DNA of 8,506 nucleotides, taken from positions 1,585 to 10,090 of the forward strand of contig DQGU01000199.1 of the NCBI GenBank assembly GCA_003524565.1, read 5' to 3'. This stretch comes from Rhodospirillaceae bacterium. Its GTDB lineage: Bacteria; Pseudomonadota; Alphaproteobacteria; Micavibrionales; UBA2020. Shown in pieces: positions 1 to 6,391 of the stretch (position 1 is its first letter; each line of letters starts with the position of its first letter). The notes under the pieces are model-generated. The model was not told the DNA's origin, made no database searches, and was given only the letters and a program-made list of their open reading frames with translations. The position numbers were made by a program, and so were the translations under genes.

Positions 1-413
1 ACCTGTTCGGTTTCCGGCAAGGCGACAAAAAGATAGGACGGCGCGATTTTGGCGGTGGCGGACGCGCGCCCGAATTTCTTTTTCGGCGGTTTGATTTCCA
101 AGGACGCGCGGATGGGATAGGCAGGGAAAGCCAGCTCCAGCTTGCGCTTCACATAGCGCGGGCGGTCGATAGGCGACAGCTTCGGGATATTATCTTCTTT
201 GCGGTAGGTCTGGTCGTTGCCGTCAAACAAAACGGTGACGGCGCGCCCGACGCTCTTATCCGCCAGAATATCGGCCAGCTGGTCTTCGAAGTTCGGGACT
301 TCCCATGAAATCGACGTTTCGCGTTCCATACCCAGACGCGACGACGGGGCGTAGAGAGTGACGCCCTCGCCCCCGACCATCAATACGCGACGACCTCTTT
401 TGAAACCCACCAT
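1..413 (-). CDS. Unrecognised gene of a pilus/secretion operon (3' end cut off by window)
   Basis: An open frame of 137 codons runs from an ATG at 413 off the left edge, so the C-terminus is missing. The start lies two bases after the gspF stop (TGA at 416-418), so the two are almost certainly translated together. The protein begins MVGFKRGRRVLMVGGEGV, followed by alternating beta-like segments, a basic stretch around residues 80-95 (DRPRYVKRKLELAF) and a lysine-rich PPKKKFGR segment near residue 110. There is no signal peptide or membrane helix in the visible part. I do not recognise the family. Third position after a GspE/GspF pair, plus a short strand-rich N-terminus, would suit a PilM/GspL-like cytoplasmic assembly protein, but I see no actin-fold nucleotide motif. 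That reading is inference from position only. Confidence 0.7.
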   Translation of the reverse strand, partial: MVGFKRGRRVLMVGGEGVTLYAPSSRLGMERETSISWEVPNFEDQLADILADKSVGRAVTVLFDGNDQTYRKEDNIPKLSPIDRPRYVKRKLELAFPAYPIRASLEIKPPKKKFGRASATAKIAPSYLFVALPETEQ

Positions 414-415
414 CG

Positions 416-1630
416 TCAGACACCCATCTTTCCGAAACTGTCATAGACCGGACCGAAGACCGCCGCGGCAATCCACATGATGATACCGCCGAGAATAACC
501 GTCAGCATCGGCTCAATCATCGCAATCATGCCATCGACGGCTTCGTTTACGTCTTTGTCGTAGAATTCGGCGACCTGTTCGAGAACGCCCGTCAGGTTAC
601 CCGATTCCTCGCCGATTTTAATCATGCGCACGACCAGCGAGGGGAATTCGCCGGAGTTGTTGAGCGCCTGCGAGATGGGACTGCCTTCCTGCACCTGCGT
701 GCGCACGTTTTCGAGCGCCTCGGTAATGACAAGGTTGGTCGATGTTTTTTTCGCCGCATCAAGGCATTTCAGAATTTCAAGACCGCTGCTGAACAAAACC
801 GCAAAGGTCTGGCAGAACATCGACAGCGAAATTTTGCGAATAACCGGCCCCATCACAGGCAGGTGCAGCGCGACGTAGTCCGTGCGGTAACGGAAGCCTT
901 CTGACACCGCACGACCGATACGCATAATCGCCATAACAGCCACGATAGAGCCCAAAACGTGCGCCCAGTAATTTACAACGAATTCGGACGTCGAAATAAG
1001 CGCAAGCGTAATACCAGGCAATTCCTGACCGATGTTTTTAAGGAAGCCCACGACCTCCGGCACGACGTAGCCCATCATCAAACCAACGACACCGATAACG
1101 ACCACGATAAGAATTTTCGGATAGCGCGTGGCCTTTTTAATCTTGGCCGACATCGCATCCGTCCATTTCAGATGGCGGATAACCTGCGCGAAAGAGCTGG
1201 TCAGGTTACCCGTTTCCTCCCCCGCGTTCAGAAGCGAGATGAAAATCGGCTGAAAAATCATCGGGTGTTTCGCAAGCGCGTTCGACAGCGAAGAGCCGGA
1301 GGATACTTCGGAGTACACATCCCCCATAATGTCGCGCAGGCGCGTGGATTCAGCCGTATCACGCACGTCGGAAAGCGCGTCGAGCAGCGGAACACCCGCC
1401 TTTTGCAGCTGTTCAAGGTGAACGAACATCTGGATAAGGTCGCGGGTTTTGACTTTGGCCGCCGTCAGGGCGGCAAGCTTGCCGACCTTTTCGTTCATTT
1501 CCTTGCAATCCAGCAGGTTCATGCCAGTTTCTTGCAGGCGGTTGAACAGCTCGGATTCATTGGCAGCCGTGACCACCCCGCGGACGGGACGGCCTTTTGC
1601 GTTGATTGCCTTGTAACTATATTTAGGCAT
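416..1630 (-). CDS. gspF: Type II secretion system F family / PilC-GspF inner-membrane platform protein
   Basis: This 404-residue protein is the polytopic platform on which pilin or pseudopilin subunits are assembled, and it is driven by the GspE-type ATPase encoded upstream. It opens with the family-typical MPKYSYKAINAKGRPVRG. It carries two copies of the T2SSF domain (about residues 62-190 and 265-385), each with the repeated core motif: AGEETGNL at 136-143 and IGEESGNL at 339-346. Hydrophobic segments lie at about 172-192, 221-237 and 371-393, and the length is normal. I chose the ATG at 1630 because the protein then begins exactly where the family does and AAGGA lies just upstream, though closer than usual. 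A TTG at 1645 would add five residues with no ribosome binding site. It lies 120 bases after gspE and two before the next gene. PilC, MshG and GspF cannot be told apart here. Confidence 0.95.
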   Translation of the reverse strand: MPKYSYKAINAKGRPVRGVVTAANESELFNRLQETGMNLLDCKEMNEKVGKLAALTAAKVKTRDLIQMFVHLEQLQKAGVPLLDALSDVRDTAESTRLRDIMGDVYSEVSSGSSLSNALAKHPMIFQPIFISLLNAGEETGNLTSSFAQVIRHLKWTDAMSAKIKKATRYPKILIVVVIGVVGLMMGYVVPEVVGFLKNIGQELPGITLALISTSEFVVNYWAHVLGSIVAVMAIMRIGRAVSEGFRYRTDYVALHLPVMGPVIRKISLSMFCQTFAVLFSSGLEILKCLDAAKKTSTNLVITEALENVRTQVQEGSPISQALNNSGEFPSLVVRMIKIGEESGNLTGVLEQVAEFYDKDVNEAVDGMIAMIEPMLTVILGGIIMWIAAAVFGPVYDSFGKMGV

Positions 1631-1750
1631 GTGTCCTTGAACCAACTATTCAGACATAGAAAAGACGCCGCACGGAATGCGGGGCGCGCTTTCTACAGAT
1701 ACAACAAATATAAAAGGAAACCAAGTACTTGTCGCGGCGCGGGGGATGTT
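1631..1750 (-). other. gspE-gspF intergenic leader
   Basis: This 120-base gap is longer than expected inside a pilus operon. Besides the hairpin, it holds a perfect 10-base palindrome, CAAGTACTTG, at 1722-1731, just after the gspE stop, and an AT-rich stretch at about 1700-1716. A poor sigma70-like pair on the minus strand (TTGGTT, 17 bases, TATCTG) is too weak to call a promoter. No small gene is supported here. Confidence 0.4.
1660..1686 (-). terminator. Possible weak terminator or attenuator hairpin between gspE and gspF
   Basis: On the minus strand the arms CGCCCCGCA and TGCGGCG (plus positions 1678-1686 and 1666-1672) can pair around a five-base loop, with a two-base bulge. Four T residues follow (1663-1660), and the run is broken by C at both ends. 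This resembles a weak intrinsic terminator after gspE. Because gspF follows, it would lower rather than stop transcription, or it could protect an mRNA end. Judged by eye only. Confidence 0.35.
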
Positions 1751-3703
1751 TTACATGCGGTCGGCGAAATTGAGCGTCTGGCGCACGGATTCAAGCGTGG
1801 TCGTGCCTTCGTATATTTTCAAAATACCGTCGTCGAGCATTGACTTGAACCCTTTGGTACGCGCAAGCTTTTTCATCGCAGACTTATGTGAACCCGAAGC
1901 GACCACATCGTCCATTTCCTCGTCGAAATACAGAATTTCAACGCAGGCAACACGGCCTTTGTAGCCGGTATTATTGCATTCGGGGCAGCCGCCCGGATGG
2001 AAAACGGTGGGCGGATGGTTCGGGTCAATCGGGTTGCCGTCAGGCCCGTCACGCAGCAGCTGGCATTCTTCCGGCGTTGCGGGTTTGGAAACCTTGCACT
2101 TCGGGCACAGCTTTCTGACAAGACGCTGGGCGAAAGTTGCGATAATCGCGCCCGCGAGCATCCCGGGCTGCATGCCCATATCGACCAGACGCGGAATGGC
2201 GCCGAAACAGTCGTTGGTGTGAAGCGAGGTATAAACCTGGTGACCGGTCATAGCGGCCTTGAGCGCCTGCTCGGCCGTGACCTTGTCGCGCACCTCACCG
2301 ATGAAGATGATGTCCGGGTCTTGTCGCAGCAGGGCTTTAATCCCTTCCCCGAAGCCAAGGCCGGCGCCTTCGCGCACATGGGTCTGGCGGATAAGGCCGA
2401 GGGAATATTCCACCGGGTCTTCCAGCGTCTGGATGTTCACGTCGGGCGTGTTCACGGCGTTCAGCATCGAATAAAGCGTCGTCGTTTTACCCGAACCCGT
2501 CGGACCCGTCACGATGATGATGCCTTCGGGACGTGCCTGACATTTTTTGATGAGCTTCATGTTGTGTTCGGAAAAGCCCAGTTTGTCGAGCGGCACGATA
2601 GACGCGCTTTTATCAAGAACACGCAGAACGATGTTTTCGCCGTGCACGGTGGGCAATGACGACACGCGGAAGTCCGCCTCGCGGCCGCCGACGTTGAGGT
2701 TGAAGCGGCCGTCTTGCGGCATCAGTTTATCGGCGATGTTCATCTCCGACATGATTTTCAGACGCTGGCCGATACCGCTCCAGTATTCCTTGTGCAGCGT
2801 GTGCACGGTGATAAGGTCGCCGTCCACGCGGTAGCGCAGGCGGATGAAGCTTTCTTCCGGCTCGAAGTGCAAGTCGGACGCGCCCATTTTCACCGCCTCG
2901 AACACCAGCGCGTTCACAAGGCGCACGATGGGGTGGCTATAGGCTTCGTCTTCGCTCAGCGTTTCAAGGTTGGTCTTGGCGGAGGCCGCATCGCCCGCCA
3001 GCTCTTTCAAAATGCCGTCGATGGACGTGGTGACGCCGAAAGATTTGTGGATGGTATCGGCCAGAATTTCCGGCGGGCAAACCAGCGTCGTAATCGCGCA
3101 GCCGCGCGGCAAAAGCTGTTTCAGTCTGTCGAGCGCGACGACGTCATAAGGGTCGGCCATCGCCATGACGGCGGTATTCTTCGCCTTATCGACGGTGACG
3201 GGCAGCATCTGGTATTTCAGCGCGTCTTTTTTGGAAATCAGCTCGAGCGCGGCGGGGTCGAGCATGGTTTTTTTCGGGTCGAACTGCTGAAGACCCGTCG
3301 ATTCCGCAAGGAAGGACGAGAGGACTTCGGAGCTGATAAAACCCATATCGACCAGAATTTCGCCAATCAGGCGCGTCGAGCGCTGCTTTTCGTAGAGCGC
3401 GACTTTAAGCTGGTCTTGCGTAATCAAACCCTGTTCGACGAGGCGGTCGCCGATACGTTTGTTTTTCACATCGCCGCCGGCAGGCAAATTGGCGGTCGAT
3501 AGATTGATGCTGGCAGCAGACTCCGGCGGCGCGGGAGGCTTTTCAAGCTCCAGCGCAGGCTTGGCGGAGGCAACATCTGCGTCATCAGGCGTCATGCTCA
3601 ATCCTGAAAGGTCGTTGGGCGACATGTCATACGACTCGCCTGCCGCTTTTCCCGCTTTGTCTTTGCCGGCCTTGTCTTGTGCCGTGTTATTGCTGAACCC
3701 CAT
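1751..3703 (-). CDS. gspE: GspE/PilB/MshE-family secretion ATPase with N-terminal MshEN-like domain
   Basis: This is the hexameric cytoplasmic ATPase that powers pilus or pseudopilus assembly (650 residues from the ATG). Residues 1-80 are an Ala/Lys/Pro-rich, probably disordered leader. An MshEN/T2SSE-N-like domain follows at about 83-223 (IGDRLVEQGLITQDQL, then IGEILVDMGFIS); in MshE this domain type binds cyclic-di-GMP, and whether it does here is unknown. The motor domain has Walker A GPTGSGKTT (400-408), an Asp box TLEDPVEY (426-433), Walker B DPDIIFIGEVRD ending near 473, a His box SLHTND (493-498), and two zinc-binding pairs, CPKC (533-536) and CPEC (573-576). All catalytic parts are present. 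The start is uncertain: the ATG at 3703 has AGGA 11 bases upstream, while a TTG at 3709 would sit 5 bases from it. It heads the operon with gspF. Confidence 0.95.
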   Translation of the reverse strand: MGFSNNTAQDKAGKDKAGKAAGESYDMSPNDLSGLSMTPDDADVASAKPALELEKPPAPPESAASINLSTANLPAGGDVKNKRIGDRLVEQGLITQDQLKVALYEKQRSTRLIGEILVDMGFISSEVLSSFLAESTGLQQFDPKKTMLDPAALELISKKDALKYQMLPVTVDKAKNTAVMAMADPYDVVALDRLKQLLPRGCAITTLVCPPEILADTIHKSFGVTTSIDGILKELAGDAASAKTNLETLSEDEAYSHPIVRLVNALVFEAVKMGASDLHFEPEESFIRLRYRVDGDLITVHTLHKEYWSGIGQRLKIMSEMNIADKLMPQDGRFNLNVGGREADFRVSSLPTVHGENIVLRVLDKSASIVPLDKLGFSEHNMKLIKKCQARPEGIIIVTGPTGSGKTTTLYSMLNAVNTPDVNIQTLEDPVEYSLGLIRQTHVREGAGLGFGEGIKALLRQDPDIIFIGEVRDKVTAEQALKAAMTGHQVYTSLHTNDCFGAIPRLVDMGMQPGMLAGAIIATFAQRLVRKLCPKCKVSKPATPEECQLLRDGPDGNPIDPNHPPTVFHPGGCPECNNTGYKGRVACVEILYFDEEMDDVVASGSHKSAMKKLARTKGFKSMLDDGILKIYEGTTTLESVRQTLNFADRM

Positions 3704-3818
3704 CTTCAAAGTTTTCCTGCCTCCTCAAGCTAAAGCATGGCACAGAATGGTTAACAAAGACGCAATAAAATGCTGTTTTTATTATGAAAATCAAATATCT
3801 ACATGAATTTTCTAAGCT

Positions 3819-3857
3819 CTTGTCACATGCCGCCCCCCTTCCGGCAGAATTGACAAG
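3819..3857. repeat. Imperfect inverted repeat overlapping the -35 box
   Basis: The left arm CTTGTCA (3819-3825) plus TGCCG (3828-3832) mirrors the right arm CGGCA (3842-3846) plus TGACAAG (3851-3857), giving 12 paired bases around a C-rich centre. The two inner gaps are unequal (two and four bases). The right arm contains the TTGACA -35 hexamer, so it could be an operator for a repressor acting on one or both divergent genes, or a hairpin in a longer transcript. Confidence 0.45.
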
Positions 3858-3877
3858 ACGGCATAAATACCTATTTT
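3850..3877 (+). promoter_or_regulatory. Sigma70-like promoter for the DUF2147/CobT-like pair
   Basis: A perfect -35 hexamer TTGACA (3850-3855) lies 16 bases from a -10-like TATTTT (3872-3877, four of six consensus bases). Transcription would start near 3884, giving a leader of roughly 130 bases before the ATG at 4018. It is the best promoter match in the divergent region and points at the plus-strand genes. Confidence 0.5.
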
Positions 3878-3973
3878 CTGGTTTTTATTGAACTAGTGTC
3901 TTTTGAAAGACGAATCAAGCGGTTATGGCTGGCTGCTGGCTATTTTCCGGAATATAAAATAAACTAACCCCTT

Positions 3974-3992
3974 TTCCGGCACTGTTCCGGCA
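3974..3992 (+). repeat. Direct repeat TTCCGGCA x2 with 11-base period
   Basis: TTCCGGCA occurs at 3974-3981 and 3985-3992, start to start 11 bases, about one helical turn. A third copy is at 3839-3846, and the palindrome TTCCGGAA is at 3945-3952. Same-face spacing suits a protein binding site, or the repeats may lie in the leader RNA just upstream of the ribosome binding site. The function is inferred only. Confidence 0.35.
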
Positions 3993-4017
3993 AGACAAGC
4001 AAACAAAGGCGATGCCC

Positions 4018-4590
4018 ATGACCGCACCCAAGTCCGAAATCAAACCCGCCGCCGCCCCGAACAGCGGCTGGCGCAAACGCGCAGGTGCGCTGCTTCTGGC
4101 TTTCGGCGTCTCCGGCGCCGCCGCACAGCAGGAAGCCGAAGGCGCCGTGCCCGATGCGCCCGTGCCGCCCGCCCCCGCTATCGGGGCTGTTGAGACGCTT
4201 TGGAAAACCAATGTGGTCGATGCGGTCATCCGCCTGCGCACCTGCCCCGAAAGCGGGCTTTGCGGCACGCTGCACTGGGTCAATCCGGAAGACCGCCGCG
4301 CGTTTGATTATTTCGGCGACCAGGACACCAAAAAAACTTTCCGCCCGACGCGCGAGGATATCCTCGGCCTTTGCGATTACAAACCGCGCATGCAGTTCAA
4401 TCAGGTCGCCCCGAACAAATGGGAAGGCAGGCTGGAAATGCGTGGCCGCGGCGTAACCGTCAACATGGAAGCCACGCTTGAAAATGAAAACCAGCTGAAG
4501 GTTGTCGCATCGAAGGCGATTTTCAGCGAACGCGACACATGGACACGCGTCGCGGAAAACGACCCGCGTTATCCGCGCTGCACCCGCTAA
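4018..4590 (+). CDS. Secreted DUF2147-like protein
   Basis: This 190-residue protein probably acts in the periplasm; its biochemical role is unknown, as for the DUF2147 family in general. It has a Sec-type signal peptide with a long N-region: RKR at 19-21, hydrophobic GALLLAFGVSGA at 22-33, and a likely cut after AAA at 36. A Pro/Ala-rich linker follows (about 37-57), then the domain at about 60-178. Family-like features are the opening tryptophan (LWKT), the C-x5-C pair (Cys76 and Cys82, in CPESGLCGTLHWV), the LCDY segment near 118-121, and a closing TWTRV. Cysteines 76, 82, 119 and 188 could form disulphides. I chose the ATG at 4018 because AAAGG (4005-4009) is 8 bases away; the ATG at 4012 would be only 2 away. 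The next gene begins 38 bases on with no terminator, so the two are probably co-transcribed. Confidence 0.75.
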   Translation: MTAPKSEIKPAAAPNSGWRKRAGALLLAFGVSGAAAQQEAEGAVPDAPVPPAPAIGAVETLWKTNVVDAVIRLRTCPESGLCGTLHWVNPEDRRAFDYFGDQDTKKTFRPTREDILGLCDYKPRMQFNQVAPNKWEGRLEMRGRGVTVNMEATLENENQLKVVASKAIFSERDTWTRVAENDPRYPRCTR

Positions 4591-4628
4591 GCACCACACA
4601 AAAAACCCCGTAGAAAGAATTCACCGAC

Positions 4629-5423
4629 ATGAGCACCGCCCCGCAATCTGCCCCTCAGGCAGCCATGACACTTGACGACATCCGCCAGCTTGCCACGCGC
4701 GAACTGCCGCCTTTGTCGTCACAAGTTGCGCCTGCGGGCGCCGCCGCCCTTGGCAGTCTTGCGCCGCTGCGCCAATGGCTGGCCGATGTGCAGGGCAAGG
4801 CGCAGCCCGCGCTTGTCCACCCGCGCATCGCGCTGTTCCTCAGCCGCTATGGCGTAGAGGGCGAAACGCAGGGCGATTTGCATTTGCTGAGCGCCGCGCT
4901 TGCCAAACCCGCGCATCCGCTTTCCGCGCTTGCGCGCGACATGAACGCGGATTTTCAAGTCTATGAGCTTGACATCGACAACCCGAGCGGCAACCCCGCC
5001 ACCGGCAACGCGCTTTCCGAGCAGGAAGCCCTGCAGGCGCTGGCCTATGGCATGATGGCGGTGCAGGCCGGCATTGATTGCCTTGCGCTGGCGCTGCCGA
5101 ACCCAGCCGTGCCGCACATCGCCGCCGCGCTGCATGTCGCGATGGCGCAAAAGCAGGATGCACTGAGCGCGCTTTTGGCCGTCGGCAGTTTTGATATTGC
5201 CGCCGCGCTTGGCGCCGCCATCGCCGCGCGACTTGCCAAAGCGCCCGTCATTCTGGACGACAGCGCGGAAATTATCGGCGAGATGATGCAAAGCTTCGGC
5301 GCAGACAGCGCCGCGCATATCCGCCGCGCGCGTGGCATTATCGCCGATGACATGCGCCCGCAGCCCGCGCTGCGCGCCGCACTGGCGCTGAGCCTTTTGC
5401 GCGCGCTGGCCAAAGCGGCATAA
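4629..5423 (+). CDS. CobT-like protein, shortened and probably catalytically inactive
   Basis: This 264-residue, alanine-rich, soluble protein resembles nicotinate-nucleotide:dimethylbenzimidazole phosphoribosyltransferase (CobT) along its length. Matching parts are MTLDDIRQLATRELP (13-27), HPRIALFLSRYGV (64-76; CobT has FAGNHGV), FQVYELDID (109-117), ALSEQEALQALAYGMMAV (128-145), and LLAVGSFDIAAALGAAIAAR (182-201) followed by PVILDD (206-211; CobT has LLDG). Two active-site elements are missing. The GEMGIGNTT loop is replaced at 155-163 by ALPNPAVPH, and the C-terminal RLGEGTGA segment with the catalytic glutamate is not recognisable. CobT is usually about 330-350 residues. Transferase activity is therefore unlikely; a binding or regulatory role is possible but unproven. 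The start could be the ATG at 4629 (weak GAAAG upstream) or at 4665, which fits the CobT start better. Probably co-transcribed with the DUF2147-like gene. Confidence 0.75.
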   Translation: MSTAPQSAPQAAMTLDDIRQLATRELPPLSSQVAPAGAAALGSLAPLRQWLADVQGKAQPALVHPRIALFLSRYGVEGETQGDLHLLSAALAKPAHPLSALARDMNADFQVYELDIDNPSGNPATGNALSEQEALQALAYGMMAVQAGIDCLALALPNPAVPHIAAALHVAMAQKQDALSALLAVGSFDIAAALGAAIAARLAKAPVILDDSAEIIGEMMQSFGADSAAHIRRARGIIADDMRPQPALRAALALSLLRALAKAA

Positions 5424-5444
5424 CACACCAAAAAATAGACAATT

Positions 5445-5477
5445 AAAAAAACGCGCCCCGAAAGGAGCGCGTTTTTT
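5445..5477. terminator. Bidirectional intrinsic terminator between convergent genes
   Basis: ACGCGC (5451-5456) pairs with GCGCGT (5467-5472). After one C/A mismatch, an inner CC/GG pair closes a GAAA tetraloop (5460-5463). Six A residues precede the stem (5445-5450), and T residues run to 5477. Each strand therefore has a GC hairpin followed by a U-run, serving both the plus-strand CobT-like gene (stop at 5423) and the minus-strand gene (stop at 5500). Confidence 0.88.
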
Positions 5478-5499
5478 ATTTTAGTTTAATGCGACGTGA

Positions 5500-6378
5500 T
5501 TAGAACACATCGCCGCCGATGCCGCCGTTACCGGGCGGTTTGGGCGGTTTCGGGCCTTTGGGGCCGGGCAGCAGTTTGGGCGGTTTCGCCGGTGCTGCAC
5601 CTTTGACCAGTTCCAGTTCGCCCTTCGCGTCAACTTCGGCGCGGAAGGTGGAATTGGCGGCTTCGGCAAATTTATTGAACAGTTGCAGGAAGCGGGCATC
5701 CAGTTTTTTATCCGCGCCCCAGACGGCCTGTGCATCGGCAAAAAGCTCCTGCTCCTGACCGGGCGGCAACATGACACGCGCGAAGGGGTTTTTGGACGCC
5801 TTCTCGATAGCCTTGGTTGCGACATCCATATCGGTCAGCGCACGCACGATGAAAGCGCGCTTGGTATCGGCGCCCGCTTTTTTCAGGTTCTCGCTGCGTT
5901 CGGTCGGGTAGGCGTCGATGTGGGCGACTTCCGCGACCAGACCGGCAACGGTGCCGCCGAATTTCTTTTCGATGTTTTCGTAGTCGATGGGGGAGCGTAC
6001 GCAATCCACCAGCATGACCGCCGCCAGAACTTCGGGCGATGCGCCGTCGGAATTCTGGTGCAATTCGCGCGCAGGGCCTGCACGCTTGGTCGTGAACATT
6101 TCAAGCAGGCCTTTTTGAATCATGGGGCCGAGGGCGCTCATCTGCATCTGGCGCTGCTTTTCGAGGTTCTTTTTCTCTTCCTCGTATTCAGCTTCGCTCA
6201 TCGCGCCGCCCTGCTTCAGCATGTCCAGTTCCATTTTCTGCTGGTCGAAAATCATGCCGACCTGCTGCTGGACATTTTTGAGGGCTTCTTTTTCACCGGC
6301 AAGCGCGTTCGTCTTGCTGTAGTTGAAGGCGTCTTCCACCAGCTTGTTCTGGGGGAGGCCCGAATCCTTGAATTCCAT
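5500..6378 (-). CDS. Unknown soluble protein with SHOCT-like segment and degenerate RelA/SpoT-HD-like region
   Basis: This 292-residue protein has no signal peptide or membrane helix; I cannot name a family for the whole. Residues 25-80 are charged and helical, probably coiled coil, and hold a SHOCT-like stretch, LKQGGAMSEAEYEEEKKNLE (54-73), of the kind found in short oligomerisation domains. Residues 113-190 resemble the second half of a RelA/SpoT-type HD domain: AAVMLVDCVRSP (119-130) falls where RSH proteins have ALLHDVVEDT, then IEKKFGGTVAGLVAEV (136-151) and a later DTKRAFIVRALTDMDVA. The His of the HD pair is Val, and the ED pair is Arg-Ser, so metal-dependent hydrolysis is not expected. 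The tail (from about 262) is Pro/Gly/Lys-rich. The ATG at 6378 is set by a strong ribosome binding site. It is a single-gene unit with its own promoter and terminator. Confidence 0.85.
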   Translation of the reverse strand: MEFKDSGLPQNKLVEDAFNYSKTNALAGEKEALKNVQQQVGMIFDQQKMELDMLKQGGAMSEAEYEEEKKNLEKQRQMQMSALGPMIQKGLLEMFTTKRAGPARELHQNSDGASPEVLAAVMLVDCVRSPIDYENIEKKFGGTVAGLVAEVAHIDAYPTERSENLKKAGADTKRAFIVRALTDMDVATKAIEKASKNPFARVMLPPGQEQELFADAQAVWGADKKLDARFLQLFNKFAEAANSTFRAEVDAKGELELVKGAAPAKPPKLLPGPKGPKPPKPPGNGGIGGDVF

Positions 6379-6385
6379 CTGCGTT

Positions 6386-6391
6386 CTCCTC
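6386..6391 (-). promoter_or_regulatory. Ribosome binding site fixing the start at 6378
   Basis: GAGGAG on the minus strand lies seven bases before the ATG at 6378. It is the strongest Shine-Dalgarno match in the window and rules out the upstream in-frame non-ATG start near 6435, which would add a lysine-rich peptide encoded by A-tracts. Confidence 0.8.

Larger units (their letters stand above)
3704..4017. other. Divergent intergenic regulatory region, no gene
   Basis: About 314 non-coding, AT-richer bases separate gspE (minus) from the DUF2147-like gene (plus). The minus side holds GGAGG and AGGA ribosome-binding sequences (3715-3726) for gspE and a CATAAT -10-like hexamer (plus positions 3781-3786) with no convincing -35. 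The plus side holds a good promoter, an inverted repeat and repeated TTCCGG motifs, listed separately. Reading frames crossing this region lack ribosome binding sites and protein-like composition. Confidence 0.7.

Noticed and set aside
1631..1645. TTG start adding five residues to GspF
   Set aside because: There is no ribosome binding site before the TTG, while the ATG at 1630 gives the exact family-typical N-terminus.
959..1843. Long plus-strand open frame opposite gspF
   Set aside because: It is antisense to a clear GspF coding sequence, is rich in Arg/His with no recognisable motif, and has no ribosome binding site. It is a shadow of GC-rich codon use.
2714..3502. Plus-strand open frame of 262 codons opposite gspE
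   Set aside because: It lies antisense to the conserved MshEN and motor regions of gspE, with a composition typical of antisense frames (many Arg, His, Val, Phe).
3903..3929. Second promoter (TTGAAA at 3903) for the DUF2147-like gene
   Set aside because: The nearest -10-like hexamer is too close (14-15 bases) and matches poorly; the TTGACA/TATTTT pair is better.
4629..5423. Calling this gene an active cobT
   Set aside because: The GEMGIGNTT loop and the glutamate-bearing RLGEGTGA segment are not present, and the protein is too short.
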